A stretch of DNA of 64,000 bases from Leuctra nigra (GCA_934045905.1 OW203768.1:30037060-30101059), one strand, 5' to 3'; positions 11,370-25,640 are shown, numbered from the stretch's first letter. Notes: a model not told the origin generated them from the letters alone. Numbers and translations are program-made.

Positions 11370-14300
11370 TATTACGCAATATCTAAATTATTATTGTTAT
11401 TCTACGCAAATATTTAGAAAAACAACTATATTTCGACTTGGAATAACAACAGTAGCACGAATAACTATAATATTTTGAGGTTCTTTCTAGCATTTTTATT
11501 TATCCGCTATTTTTCCCATTATGCGAAAGAGAATCAAAGTGGTTATTAAAATCCCGCAATTTGTCCATTTTTCCCGCGTCTGTTGATGAAAGTTGTCCGC
11601 CTCTGATTGGCTAAAGCGCGCACAGCAAAGCATTGCCCCCCCCCCCCCCCCCGGTGTGCGGCGGGTTGCGTTTATGTTCTGTCTTGAGGTTTATTAAGGC
11701 ATTTCTGTCCGAAGCAGATGTCTTTGTGTGTGTGGGGAAATCCGACATTTTGCCGACAGGAAAATAACACAATACACAGTCGAATGTGAAAACACAAGAT
11801 GGCCGATGTGAAGAGCGTTGATGAGCGAGCATGCGGGAAGCGAGAGATCATAGAAATGTACTTGTAAAGATGCTATTGCATCTGTGACAATGTATTCATG
11901 ACATTTTGTCAATGTTGAATTTATAATTACTTTTAAAAAGTTTCATAAAAGTTGTACCCATCACACAAATATGAAACTAAATAGCCCATTTTACAATGTT
12001 ATTTATAAGTTAACACATTCTTATATATAAAATTCTAGAACATAGCAGTTTTTCACCTTCTAAAGTATAGAGACTGTTAGTGGAGGCGCCGCTTAAAATT
12101 CGTGGCACCTCCACCGAAAGTACGGCGTCATTTTCTCAAGATCGTAAAACATTTCGAGAACTATCCCGAAATGTATATTGTTTAGTTACAATTGTCTATC
12201 AAAAATGTATTTATTTTGGTGAAACTCGATTTGTATCAGGGCAATACGACACAAAATTGTTTGAAACCGGAAGTCAATATACTTTGCCACATTCAGTAAA
12301 CAACATATTTCTCGTTCTCTTGCATTTTTGAGTCACATTCAGTATTAGTTTAGATCAAAATTCACTTCCACATGTGAATACCTTCTTCAATACCACACAA
12401 CGACTTACTCCCATGTCAAATGAGATCGCTTTTATATTTCATAAACTATACCACCTTCCTTCTTCACTATATTGAAATATTATTTGGCCAATGTTTCAAT
12501 TTTGAAAATGATATTTGAAAGCTGTGACGTAGGTATGTATTTTTTCTTCTTCTTCTCTATTACTTGTGTTGATCGGCTTTTCCATGCTGATGCATGAACA
12601 ACCACTCCTGTTTTATTGAATTTCTATGGACTACCTACCCCATCTATCGAAAAACTCCAGAACCTTTTTAGAAGTCATCATTACACTCGGTTCCGAATAA
12701 ATATGTCTTCAGAATTTAAAATCGATAATTTAGTATTCATGTTTTTTTAGAACTAAGGCAGCATGTTATTATTATTAGGGAAATAAAGGTTACATCTTGT
12801 TTCTCTCCAAAATATGTAGCTATGAAGGTTATTCAGAATTCCCCGAAATAATATCAGTGAAAAAAATGTACCTTTAGGTACCTTTAGGTAATTTTTTGTT
12901 GGAAAATCATAATTGGCCTATAAAGAATGACATAACCTACACCTATGGAATCACAGCAACCAAAATCAAGATATTCTTACTAAATAACTCCTGCAATGTA
13001 ATTTTTCGAAAACACAATATTTCTTGATTAAAGTTTTAATAATCTCTCATACTATTTTTATGCTGATTTCATGATTTTAACTCATTTATCACGAACAAAT
13101 ATAATATAATTCTGATCAGCAAGGATTTCTTCCTCAGAATTCTACTTTATATTACTTTAAAATTTGGTGATAGATCTCTTGATTTCGGACTTAATTTTTT
13201 TGTCTTAAAAAATATTTTAAAATTTGTTATTAAAAATATATCAGTGGTAATGAAGTAATTCTCGACCAGTTCTTCCTGTTTGTGATGATTGAAGTGATCC
13301 TGGCACTGGCTATGAAGGGGTGATTCTGGCCGGGGGGTGGGGGTTGTTATTGAGGGGTGAGTGGGAGGGGGAGGGGGTAGAGATGACAGGAAATTGTCTT
13401 CCCGACTATCATAAGAAGATCCTGCATATTTCTTAAAGTTACTCTTTGACATCCAACCTCCTTACACTCGACTTGAAAATAAAGTAAGTCTTATGAAAAA
13501 TGAATTCCAGCTTATTTGCTTATACTCAGAGTTAATTATTTATAGCGAATTTATCCGGAATTTTCATTAATATTATCTTAAAACATGATAAAAAGTCAAA
13601 TTGCAGAATATTTATAAAGTATTGAATTTAAATACCCTTACAGCAATGCCGAACAGACTAAACAATCTAATACCTAAACAGAATAAGTAATATTCGTAGC
13701 TAGGTCATTTACAGCTTAGTCTGCGAAGAAGATTTCAGCATAGAATATTAATAATTTTTAAGATACAATAAGAGTTAATTTTATAACATCCATAATAAAT
13801 GATTGTGAAGAATAATTGGTATTCAAATCAAGTTTAGTTTTTATTTCTAAGACAATATTATGTTTCAATTCAAATTTTATAAAAAAGTATTTTTTTCAAT
13901 TGAATAACCTAAACATTGAAGTTTAAGACTAAAACTTTACGCTTGAAATTACCTATATACGATCCACCCTACGCGAGTTTAATGCATCGGTATAGACCAA
14001 GTGTATCTTAAAAAACACCGCATTCATTTTAACACCCCTAATAAATTCATTAATTACCACATTAATAATTAAATCCACCCTTGCACCCCCCTCCCCCGGG
14101 CCACATGTGGGCGTGGTCTAAGGGAGGTGGTGGTGGGGGAGGATGCTGGCTGGACCACGGCTACTGATCGACGCCGAGCACCGTCGCGACGCCATGTTGC
14201 CGTCGGCGTCGTGGTCGCACGGACGTCGTTTTCACCCCCCACGATGCTCTTAGATGAAGGTTTTTTTGTGTGTAAATTATTGGCGATGGGCTAATAAATC

Positions 14301-17300
14301 TTGTTTTAGTTAATGGCTTCTTGTATTGATTAGTTAAAAAGTTAGGGGATCGATAGGGAAGATGGGGAGGGGGTGGGGATCTTGTGATCAGAAATCTAGC
14401 CTTCATTTTGTATGAACTTTTAATCATGTAATAGATTTGATAGTTTATATGCAACCGATTATTATTGAATTATTAATATTTATATAATACCAATTAATAA
14501 TATTTTAAAAACAATAATTATAAATATTATTCTTTGTTTTTCTATGAATAGTAATTAATAGGTCCTACTTTACTTCAGACGCATAAATTTGATTTTTCTT
14601 GCGTAAATACCTATTTTTATCATGATAACTGTGAATGGATTTTCACAAAAAAAACTTGGGAATCTGACCTAATTTAAATAAAAGTTAATAAAGTTTTTGT
14701 GAGAATAAATTAATTAAAAAGCTCGTATTTTTATTGCAACATAACTCTAATGAAATGATAAGAAACCTAAGCGGACCTGCAATCCGGAAATGCCAGTTTC
14801 ATGAAAAAAGAAAATCTCATTTTCTTTGTCGGAAAAATCTTTTATAAGAAAATTACGAGTTTTCTTATCTGATAATTAATGACTTTTGGATGAGAATTTT
14901 TCTTAACTCGTGAAAGACAAAGAGAGAACAAATAGACTGAATTAGAAACGGGTAAAAAAAACTTCTAGAGTCTCGGTTAGCAATTAGGGGTTGTTGAGAC
15001 GAAAGGGGGTTGAGAGGGGGGAGAGGGAGGTAAAAAAAACTCGTGATAAAAGAAATTAGCTCCGTCGTAAAGTAGTCTGGATTAAGATTAATGAAGCTAA
15101 TTCAAACTACGAGCTTTTTAATTGGATCTTAATAATTTATTCCTCATATCTATCTCAATAAAAAATCTTGCAAACAAACCAAATCGTAATTTTTATTGAA
15201 AAGATACGACATCTTTTGCGAAGAGTTTTTGAGTGTAATTGGATGAGGTTTGTGGTAATTAAACAAGTTAATAAAGAAGCCCGCAGTTCTCGAGAAAAGG
15301 AATGTATAATGAGAAGACATCTATACAGGAAGAGGTTCATTACATTCCAGCCCTCTCAGTTGCTAATTTACATATTTTCTCATAAAATTCCGCTGTGGTT
15401 TGACAAAGCTAAACGTCTGTAGAGAAATCTTGTAGAAAAGTACAAATTAGGTAGAAGGTTAAATTAAAACATATAAAAAAGTCGTTTCTTAATAATGAAA
15501 ATAATGAAGGAACTCATGAAGAGTTTTTCAATTTATACATCAAAACCTATCCTATCAAAATACAAAATAACTATCTGTCCCAAAAGAAAAGAGCCAATCT
15601 ACATAAAAGGCTGCACTCTTTCGATATTTATTCCTTACTTATACAACTTTCAAGGTGACAGAAGTCCATATAAAAGCATCGACTAATGTTAATTAGGTAC
15701 CTTACTCTTTGACAACTTGAAAGTAAAAAATTACAAACTTCCCCAAAAATTTAGCTCTTTTGTGTGGATTCTTCCAGCTTTGTGGAAAAGGTGACTTTGT
15801 GGATGACGTTGTTTCTCAAACTAAATATGCAGAAACCAAAGTAGAAAATGCGCAAAAAATACACAAAACATGCACAAATAATAAATAATAAAATAATTAC
15901 CTAAAAATCATAACCGGTATAATTATCATTCGCTCCTGAAAACGCCGGCAAGTTCCCGAAGAACCACACATTTCCAACTGATGTCGCTTTTTCAGTCTCT
16001 CAAGCCGAACTGATTGTGATTCCACGTAACCAGCGTTCGCGAATCTATGCCAACACACACCCCGGTGTAAAACCCCTCCGAGTCACGGGTAAAAAACACC
16101 GTCACCCCCAGACCCCCTCTAATACCACCCCGAGACCATTCTGATTAACCAGCTGCCGATCAGATATCGACAGAAAAAATTATTCGAATTTCCGTTCCGA
16201 TGTTCGGAAGGGCTTTTGTATGCTAAAGAAATTCATTAGTTTTGAAAAATATGGCGGTTTGGGTTGGATTGCATTTAACTAGGGGGTTAGTAGAATACGA
16301 AGGAGATTGACAATATATTTCATTTCTGTTCTGCTTAACAGTTTTGAAGGCACGAAATTGGCGAAGTTTGCTGTCACTAATAATTTACAATACAAATTGC
16401 ATTGATTTTATACGTTTTTGTAATAATTAATAACGCATATTAATTGCTAATTAATAACACCATTGTGGTACAATGCATATAGAAGTTGGAACGTTGGGAA
16501 GAAATTATATCTTTATATTAAAAAAATGAATGAATGAAAACATGAAAATTAAATAATTACAAATGTGTCTCATATTTTGCAGTGTTTCCATTGACAGTCA
16601 TACAACTGTATGGATTAATGCAAGAAATCTCAGTTTGACCACCTCAAAAAACTTTATTTTTAAAACAATGACGTCCAATAATTAGATAATCCCAATGTTG
16701 TATTTTTTCCTAATTTATACAGCCCATAAAATCATAGTTTTTACAAAGCAAACCCGAGAATTGTCTATCAAAGTACTAAATCAGCAAAACGATATTTTGA
16801 ACATCTGCACGGAATATTCGCCACGGCTAGAGGGGGTAGTTTTTTCTTTCATCCCTCACCGAAGTCGCGTATTTTTTACGGCCGTCAGTGGTGGGGTGCG
16901 CGCGCGAATGTCACCCCTCGCGCTTTTTCAACCCCTGAGGTACAACCTCTTGTCTACGGACTGAAAAAAAATCTATAATCTTCATGGCAAGTTGTTGGGA
17001 TACAAAATACCGCGGCCGAGAACTGTGATGCTGGGCGAGATGAGAAGCGGGAGATGTGTGATACAGCATTTTGGTCCAGGACTCTGTGATAAGGGGAGGG
17101 GGGGGGGGGTTGTTTCACGCATGTAGGCTTTAGTTGTTAATTGGGCTCTTAGGAAAAAATATTCTGTAGCATAAAAAATTGTCAAACATGAAAAGTGTAT
17201 TGTAGTCATTATCATCACCTCAAGTGTTTAATATTTTGCAAACGAGTACATGAAGGTTGTTTTGATAATTCCCGACAGAAATAAATACTTAACTGATGTA

Positions 17301-19021
17301 TGCGTTTTGTTATGGTTTGAGTTTAAATAGGATAAATTTGGACAAAAAAGATACTACCTAAATAAAATTAAAAAGTGAAAATTGGATATCTATGGCAAAG
17401 AAGTCATAAGCAATTGTCTAGGAAGTAGCTATGACATAAAAAAATAACAAATGGGAAGCTGTCAATAGCTGTCAACAGGCTTGCAGGCTGTCAACCTGCA
17501 AAATGCGTACTGATTAATTAATTAATAAATAAAGAATAAATAAATAATAAATAAAGAGAAAACGCATTTTAAATAGTTCAGTTGTTAAAAATATAGAAAA
17601 TTATGGGTCCTTTAGAAATGTCAATGTCTTAATTTTTTTCTAAAGATCAGTATCTAAGTCAAACATCCTTAAAATCCTTCACAGTAGGCAATAATAAAAA
17701 TTGATAAATTGATAGCAAATCGCAATAACGTAGGTAGGTACACCTTTTCTCTTGTAACTTGATTTCTATATAAAAAAAATGTACTTAAATAACGAATTTC
17801 AGTATTTTTGGGACAGTTATAACAAACTTTTGGGGAGCGTTTTGGGCTGTTGATTGGTACTCTAATTATCGCTGTGTCTTTAAAACACCACATCACACCT
17901 GACCCCGTGGTTACTTACTTTCGTCAATCGAAACATAAGACTTGGGCATGTTATCAAAAAGTCCCCCCCTCCCTCCCCCCCCCCCCCCCTCCCCAAGCGA
18001 TGAGCTGCGCTATAAGGGTCCGTAATCATATTTGTGACGTTCGAACCAAATACCATTATAACATCCTTTACGCAAAAAGCAGCGTTACAAGAAGTTATGG
18101 TAAAAGGATTTTTAAAAGCTTTTTCTCCCATGTTTCGAAATTCAATCCAAGCAAACAGAAATCTTCATTTTAAAAATTTTATATGAAAATATATATAAAA
18201 TTGTATGCATTATATATTGTTTACGATTACTTTATATTAAATCTAAAAAAAATATTACATCTTGGAAAAATATAGAAGAAAATGTGTTTTTAATAATTCT
18301 AGTGATTTTGAAGATCAAAACAAAATTTCGTAACTTTCAGTGATATTTATGTATAGTATAACTTCATTGGTAATCAAACGAGAACGAAGAAAAAAACGGT
18401 CTGTAAAAATACAATTTAACAAAGTTGAACAGCATTGGCGGCAGTAAATCGAGCAATAAAACCACCCAGTTAAGTTGGTAATTTCTAGTCCATTACCAAT
18501 CGTCCGTAGATTTAGAAACACTTAGAGCCGGATTTCAAAGTAGTTTTATTTCCAAACCGAACGAGACGAATTCGCGACAAACTCCAAGAAAACTTCTTAC
18601 TTTCGTATAGTGAAAAATAACAGAGCACTTCTTCGCGAAGTTAAGTTATTCTTTAATTCATCAGTGATTCATGTATTCTATTACTAGTGTTAGTGGGGAC
18701 CATTGTCGGTAGAAGTTCGAATGCACTAGCCTCAATGTGAAGCGACGTTTGTATTGAATGCATTGCTAATGTAATACTATTACGTTTTCACCTTCAGAGA
18801 TATTTCACGTAAGACGGAGTTTGTCCAGCAAGTGGGAGTTTAAATTAAGCAATCGAAATTAAAGAGTAGAAGAGAATGAGGTTGCAAATTGAGGAAAATG
18901 ACAGAAAGTACAGAATAATATATAGAATTGACGACTTATGACGGAAGTTCTTGTGAAGGGTACAAGGGAATAACGATCCAAGTCTATTTGTGGAGAAAAT
19001 GATATATAGATATGGTCATCT
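11370..19021. other. Long spacer without a gene
   Basis: No gene recognised. Poly-C tracts lie at 11636-11652 and about 17980-17989, and G-rich runs at about 13330-13380, 15005-15030 and 17095-17110. The frames here are short, AT-biased and unsupported. GTGGAGGCGCC / GGCACCTCCACCGAA near 12080-12120 recurs in part near 9280. Confidence 0.5.
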
Positions 19022-19150
19022 GAGGTCCTATTCTAGAAATTTTTAATTCCCAATTCTGATGGAATTCATTTCCATGCCATGTTAATCCTCATAGCCGTGA
19101 CCAGTTTCCATCGGAATGGAATTGGGAAAACTTTCTAGAATAGGTCTCCT
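19022..19150. mobile_element. Short inverted-repeat element
   Basis: The left arm CCTATTCTAGAAATTTTT...CCCAATTC is mirrored by GAATTGGG...CTTTCTAGAATAGG at the right. Total about 130 bp, no coding, no clear duplication. Probably an old MITE. Confidence 0.5.
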
Positions 19151-19548
19151 GGTGTAGTGGTTTGTATGGGCTTTCAGTAAGAAATATTAATAAAATTCCT
19201 TCAAATAAACATTTGAACTGGAGTTGTCAATGCAAGCAAGAGATGTTTTTAATTTCTTTGATCAATGGACAATGAGTCATCAAATGTTAGTGTTTGTTGA
19301 TCATGGATTCCCATGTTTGGATTGTTGTTAATTTTACTGCAGGTATGTTGGTTGAAAATTCATATGAAAATATGGCTCAGTTTTTAGAAATGATCACGTG
19401 GTACGTAGTTGTACCCCACCATCGTTTAAAATAAAATTGCAATATTGAAAATAAAATGGATAATATCAAGCAATTATTTGCCTTTTTGACTTGAGAAATA
19501 CTTCCAATATTACTAATAAATTCAGTTATCATATCCATCACTTTTTCT

Positions 19549-20163
19549 CAGTGTTGTCAAAGTTACTTTTAAAATGTAGCAGTGTTACAGTTACAGTTAC
19601 TTGCTCAAAATTCTAACAGTGTTACAGCTACAGTTACAGGGGTTTCAAAATTAACACCGATACAGTTACTTTTCGAACGAAAAGTATCAGTGTTAAGTTA
19701 CAGTAACTTTCATATTGACAGCAGTTACTTTCACAGTACTTTCAATTTGGAAGCATTTTCCCTTGAATTTTTTTACATTTTAAGGGATTGAATTACGTTG
19801 TGATTGATAACTGACGATAGTGAACAGGGCTGGCAGGACAAGAAAAAAGTCCAGTCCAGCGGCTTTTTTGAAATTTTTTGTCATTTTATGCCTTCTAGAG
19901 TGTTGATTTTTACCATTTTCTAAGGAATCGGACATTTTACAATTATTCAATGATGGATTAAATGTAACATGCTACATTTCAGTAAAGTTACTCAAAATTG
20001 TAACGGGATAAAAGTTACAGTTACAATTTTCAATAAAGAAAGTAACTGAATACAATTACAATTACTTTATTTTTAAAGTAACATGTTACAGTTACTTTTA
20101 CTTGAAAAAAGTAGCATGTTACCAGTAACATGTTACTTTGTATCATGTTACTTCACAACACTG
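19549..20163. mobile_element. Non-autonomous hAT-type element
   Basis: Starts CAGTGTTGTCAAAGTTACTT and ends AGTAACTTCACAACACTG-like in complement. The 8-bp CTTTTTCT at 19541-19548 is repeated exactly at 20164-20171. A CAGTG terminus plus an 8-bp duplication fits hAT. The interior is full of GTTACAGTTAC-type repeats and encodes nothing. Confidence 0.85.
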
Positions 20164-22070
20164 CTTTTTCTCTAACAATATGAGCCACGATCTACTCTTG
20201 ATGTTGATGATAACACGCGTCTGTACAGAATACAAGTCGTTGGTGCACATTGGCAATCGCCAATCACATTCCAGTTATTGATTTTAATTTCGTTCAAGTC
20301 TAATCGGTTAATCCAAATGAATCCCGTGGTCTGGCCCACGGGACGGAAGCTATAAAAGACATCACGTCAAACTGTTTTGAAATGTTTTTACGACTTCTCC
20401 CCCCGCGAGTTTGCCGGGAGTTTTGAGACATTTTGATTTTCAGCTTCGCATCGCCGCACGCGTCTCCTGGCTTTCCAACACATCACCAGCGCCGAGCAAA
20501 TGCACCGGAAGAGACCAGAAGTGAAACACAAGTGACATAAGCGAGGCGAGGCAAACCACACTAAGTAATAGACCAGCAACTACAGGCATTTTAAAATAAA
20601 CGGATTTTAATTTACAGAAAATGCAAAGTTATGTACAATTGGTTCGGGTATTAGAGCTCTGGAAGTGTACTTTGCACGTCCCACCCAGGTCCGACTTTCG
20701 TGGCCTTCCTGAGATTCTTTCGGGTTTCCCTCACTCGTGAAACAAATGCAATGAAGTTACCTGATAGCGGAGCAATGAAATGTAACAAGGAAAACGATAC
20801 AAGTTGTTTTGGATAGAATGAGACAGAGATGTCTGATGGTTTATCAGCTTCCAGAATATTCCCTTAGGTTTTAGAATGTGGATGCGTTTACTCAATGCGT
20901 GAGCATGACTTCTTTCTCAGACATGTTTCAGACTCGACTTGATGGTTCTTCCACTGAACCCTTCAAATGTGATTAAATGTTCGGAATATGTGTAGTAATC
21001 TACCAAAATCAGCAAGATAAAATATATAGAGAATAATTTTTTTGGGATAGTTCAAGTGTCAACCGCTTTTAAGTTTTCTAGAACTCCACTTACATTAAAA
21101 AGCAGCAAAGCTTTACCAAAATGGACGGGGCAAATGATCCCATTTATGTACATTCAGTTTCCCTTCTTTCTTGGTTTTATATCTAAGGTGATTATTAGTA
21201 GTACTACTTGGCTATATATAAAAAATGCCAACCCCTTTTAACTTTTCATTTTTCAACTTTCTATTTTCAACTTTCGGAATCACCACAACAAGAAACTCTT
21301 CGGAAAACTATAAAAACCCTTCTTTACATCTGTTGCTCATTTTCTCCTTGAAAAGAACAAAAGGCAATCCGGCGTATTAGTTTTCCTCCCCTCTCCATTC
21401 CTCTCACACACATTTTCCTCCATTCCTTCTCACACAATAATGAAACGGAACACCAAAACTTTTTTTTATATATATCTGGAAATGAGTCAATATCCATTAT
21501 TTTTCTCCGGCAAATTGATGCTATCCTTCATTTCCCGGGGCGTCCTGATTGGTCAACCAAACAAAGACTTTAAGCCAATGAGAAAGCGTGGTGTATCAGT
21601 GGCGTGATTGGCTTTGGCTCACAGTAATAAATGAATAGCTGTATGAAACAAGGCCAGCTTGACTTTCCTTCCTTCTTCCTCCACAGCCATTAGATGAATG
21701 AGTCCAACAAACCCCAATCCAACCGTAGCAGGGGGGTGAGGGGGGGAGACATAACGTTAATAATTGATCTGGATTGGACTTATCCATGAACAAAACGAAT
21801 TGGATTTTTTCGAATTGCAATTTGTTCGGTTTCTGGACAAGAGCAAAAGATCAATTGAGATTAATTAGTTTTACAGATAATCTACTTTTTTTTCTCGGGC
21901 TTTTTGATCGGGAGATTTGGTCAGCAGTTTTGGAGATAACGACTCTTTAGTCTTCTAAAAGTGTTTTATTACCTTGTTTGGACCGCGTTCGAGCGCAGTG
22001 AACGGCTGTCTTGATTATGGTTTTACATGATTTCGTATCTCTCGTATAAGATAAATCTAATAGTTCATCA
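20164..22070. other. Spacer without a gene
   Basis: A TATA-like CTATAAAAG lies at 20351 in GC-richer sequence but leads to no convincing frame. A SINE-like relic is at about 20640-20770. Nothing else recognised. Confidence 0.45.
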
Positions 22071-22335
22071 GCAGTGCGATTGTATAAGTTCTTAGCCGAG
22101 ATAATGGATCGTTATCGATACCAATTGATGAAAGTTATTTAGCCTATCAGAAGGTAAAGCAATTCAAAGTGCGTAAAGTCGACTTCCTGAGATAAATAAT
22201 GTAATTATATATTTCATATCCTCGTAGCTTTTGCACAATTCAAATGTTTAACAATGATATTATTAGTTTACTTTCATCAATTGGTATAGATAACGATCCA
22301 TTATCTCGGCTAAGAAAGTTATACAATCGCCCTGC
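22071..22335. mobile_element. Palindromic element with 67-bp arms
   Basis: The arms 22071-22137 and 22269-22335 are near-identical inverted copies (CTTAGCCGAGATAATGGATC in each). The outer ends are GCAGTGCGATTG / CAATCGCCCTGC. I found no matching duplication outside. Confidence 0.7.
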
Positions 22336-22394
22336 AGATTGTTTCAATCGAGAGTTGTGATTTGTGTTCATTTATTATTTTTTTTTATATTTTT

Positions 22395-22585
22395 TTTAGG
22401 GTTTAACGTCTCACTGTTCGCAAAGCTATCTGGCTTACGAAGAATAACGGTGATGAGGAAGCCGTCGTGGCCTACAGGAGGAAACAATTCCTAGCAATCG
22501 ACTGCGGTAACCCACGAAAAGCCTGAATCAAGATGTCAGGGAGCTGGACTCGAACTTGGGACCTCTGGAGTGACAGAATACCTTC
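22395..22585 (-). repeat. SINE relic on the minus strand
   Basis: Read in complement it has a B-box-like sequence (GTCCCAAGTTCGAGTCCAGC), then the body GGCCACGACGGCTTCCTCATC and GTGAGACGTTAAACCC at the 3' end, matching the order of the family at 8033. Diverged. Confidence 0.6.
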
Positions 22586-22589
22586 ATCT

Positions 22590-23149
22590 CATCTAGAAAT
22601 GCAGCATCATCTACACATCAATGGAATCATTACTTGTGACAGGCAGTTTAGTTGCTTGTTTTCATTGAGTTTGAATCAATATTGGCCATCCCATGTTGGG
22701 AAGATCTGAGACATATCGTACAAGAAAACAGACGTCATTCATATTGAAGTTAGGTGGGAGAAAATTGAATTACTCCCACATATTAAAAGGGAATAAAATA
22801 TATTTTTTCTTGCCCTTTGCGATATTTATAATTATAGAGAAATTATAAATACAATTAGGTATCTTATGTAAGTCAAAAATATTTTTTACACAGATGGTCA
22901 GTTTTAAATCGAAGCAACATATGAACTTGGCATATTAATTATACAATTACAAAATTTAAATACATCAATGTACTTATTCAGTAATTGGGTATAAATATTT
23001 AGTCAGGGTCTATATTGTAGGTATATTACACATAAAGGCGAACATATTTCATTTATGGAGCACATATATTTTTATTTATATTATTTATTTTCTTTTGGTA
23101 GTTTTCTGGTATGTACTTCCACCCACAGAGCCGCCGAGGCTTTTCCACC
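22590..23149. other. Spacer without a gene
   Basis: AT-rich. Nothing recognised. Confidence 0.5.
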
Positions 23150-23415
23150 CCTTCGGCACAATTCTATGTTTTGCCGCTACAAGCAGCACTATATAGATGG
23201 TTTAGTAGCGCTATCTAACAGGGGGATGATGAACTGTTGCTCGTCCTTCACATAGTTCCACATTCTACCGCTCTAGCAGCACATGGTAGATATTGTGGTG
23301 GCGCCATCTACAGGGAGACGGGAACTGTTTTATCGGCTAGGCTTAGTACATCGGCTTGCCGCGGTTAGCAGCACCTGACAGACGGCAACGCTATCTACCT
23401 TACGAATGATGAACA
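23150..23415. repeat. Three diverged tandem units of about 90-100 bp
   Basis: Three successive units share GCCGCTA/ACCGCTC, AGCAGCAC, then AGATGG...GCGCTATCTA and GA(A/T)GAACTGTT. They are clearly related but diverged. They lie just outside the large inverted structure and encode nothing. Confidence 0.55.
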
Positions 23416-24113
23416 GTTCAACATTAAGAAAAAAATATTATTGCTATCAATTTGATCGTAATCGCATGTAACGCTTTGGCGAGCATCTAATAAAAATTCG
23501 ACACTAAAAGTTGCAGTCACGCCAAATAGCGTCAAAAATTAACATATTATTGAACAGTCGGCACTTTCATGGCAGTAACGAGTTCAGTAAAAGATGGTAA
23601 AAGTTGTAACTAGGTAGTAGGTACATCGCGAAATAACTGCCTCAGACCCTACAATCAAATTGACATATTATATTTCATTGCAGCACATTCATTTATATTA
23701 TTCCGGGAATAAGAAGTTTATTCATTAAAAGCAGCATTGATAGAATACGCGACTCACAGACAGTTTTGGAAAATAACGATGATATAAAAACGACATTAAT
23801 CATGAAATAACAAGAAATATTATCTAGTGGAGCGGTCGCTCCACACAGCCAAGTCGTACCGTACACTCACAGTCACTCTACATATACCGTAAATGCCTAT
23901 ATAAACTGAGGAGCAGACCAACTACTTTTACTGTAAGCAACAACATAGCATTTTCAGCCTACTGGATCTCAACTATGAAAAATCTCTCATTGTTGTGAAA
24001 TGTCTTAATTTTGAGCTATGGCCCACCTGACAACATATACATCACGCGACAACAACCAGTCATGCCGTTTACGACCTAGAGGGCAGTGAAAATCGTGAAA
24101 TTACACCGCTTTC

Positions 24114-24151
24114 TTCTTCTTCTTCTTCTTCTTCTTCTTCTTCTTCTTCAG
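24114..24151 (+). repeat. (CTT)n microsatellite
   Basis: About twelve CTT/TTC units in a row, placed within the left inverted arm. Confidence 0.9.
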
Positions 24152-24284
24152 ATGATATCAGAAAAGGTCGCTGTCACCGCCACAGCCTAAACGGCTGAAC
24201 CGATCAACCTGAAATTTTTACCACATATGCACTTTTGGCGTCTGATGATACCTTGCCTCTTGTGATTTTTTGTGCCGCCATTTT

Positions 24285-25640
24285 TAAACCGGAAGTGACG
24301 TCATATATGAAAAACGGCTGGACCGATTAGAACGAAATTAGCGCCATTCGATTTAGATGGTCATCTATATGAAGTATGTTACTTAAAAATATAATTTTCT
24401 TATATTCTAAACCGGAAGTGGCGTCATAAATTTGCAATATTTAGCTTATTTCATCAAATTATACTTTAAATACACATATCATTATCTTACATTGTAACAA
24501 AGACAATACAAAATTATAATTTCAATACACAGTGTTCTCGGCCGCCATTCCTGAAACCGGAAGTGACGTCATACATCGAAAACGCCTGTACCGATTGCCA
24601 CTGAACTAGCTCCTGTATATTCATTCTGCAATCTATTTGAAAAATCAATTGGGATAAATGAATATACAAATTAACGGTACCGGAAATGGCGGCAGGAACC
24701 ACTAAATGAAACCGGAAGTGACGTCATATATTGAAAACGGCATGAGCGATTTGACGGAAATTAGCGCTATTGAATTCAGAAGGTCATTCATGAAGTATCA
24801 ACTAGATAAAACTAAATTGTTTTCTTATTACCTATACCGGAAATGACGTCATAAAAATGCTAAATGACGTCATTAATATTCTAAAGGACACTAAATTCAC
24901 CACTTTATACTTTTAAATAGATATTTAGTAAACATACATTGTAAATAATTATAAATTCAAGGTTGCAGTGCTCTCGGCCGCCATTTTCTAAAACCGGAAG
25001 TGACGTCATATAACGAAAACGGCTGTACCGATTGCAACTAAATTTTGGAATTGTGTAGGACTTATAATTATGAATTCAATACGACATTAATTTCGGCCGC
25101 CATTGTTAAAACCGGAAGTGACGTCATATATCGAAAACGGATGTACCGATTGCAACCAAATTTTAGAATTATGTCGGACTAATATAATTATGAACTAAAG
25201 ACGACATTATTTTCGGCCGCCATTGTCAAAACCGGAAGTGACGTCATATATCGAAAACGGCTGTACCAATTGCAACCAAATTTTGGAAATGTGTAGGACT
25301 AATAATTATGAATTAAAGACGACATTATTTTCGGCCGCCATTGTTAAAACCGAAGTGACGTCATTATCGAAAGCGGCTGTACCGATTGCAACCAAATTTT
25401 GGAAATAGTATGACTAATAATTATGAATTCAAGACGACATTATTTTCGGCCGCCATTTCAAAACCGGAAGGGACGTTATAATATATCGAAAACGGCTGTA
25501 CCGATTGCAATCAAATTATGCAATTTTGTAGGACTAATAATTATGAATTCAAGACGACATTAATTTCGGCCGCCATTTCAAAACCGGAAGGGACGTTATA
25601 ATATATCGAAAACGGCTGGACCGATTGTAATTTCTTAGTA
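24285..25640. repeat. Satellite-like array, about 11 units, left arm of structure I
   Basis: Each unit carries AACCGGAAGTGACGTCAT, then CGAAAACGGCTGTACCGATT, an AT-rich spacer and TTCGGCCGCCATT. Units begin near 24292, 24411, 24556, 24708, 24836, 24993, 25111, 25230, 25349, 25463 and 25581. The last six are about 115-120 bp apart and most alike. The right arm (29320-29700) has only about three such units, in inverted orientation. Short frames inside are artefacts of the repeat. Confidence 0.85.

Noticed and set aside
20351..20579. Promoter and short gene downstream of CTATAAAAG
   Set aside because: The only frames nearby are short and on the other strand, and no coding signal follows the TATA-like string.
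24285..25640. CRISPR-like array
   Set aside because: The whole unit is repeated, spacers included, as in satellite DNA, in a eukaryotic setting.
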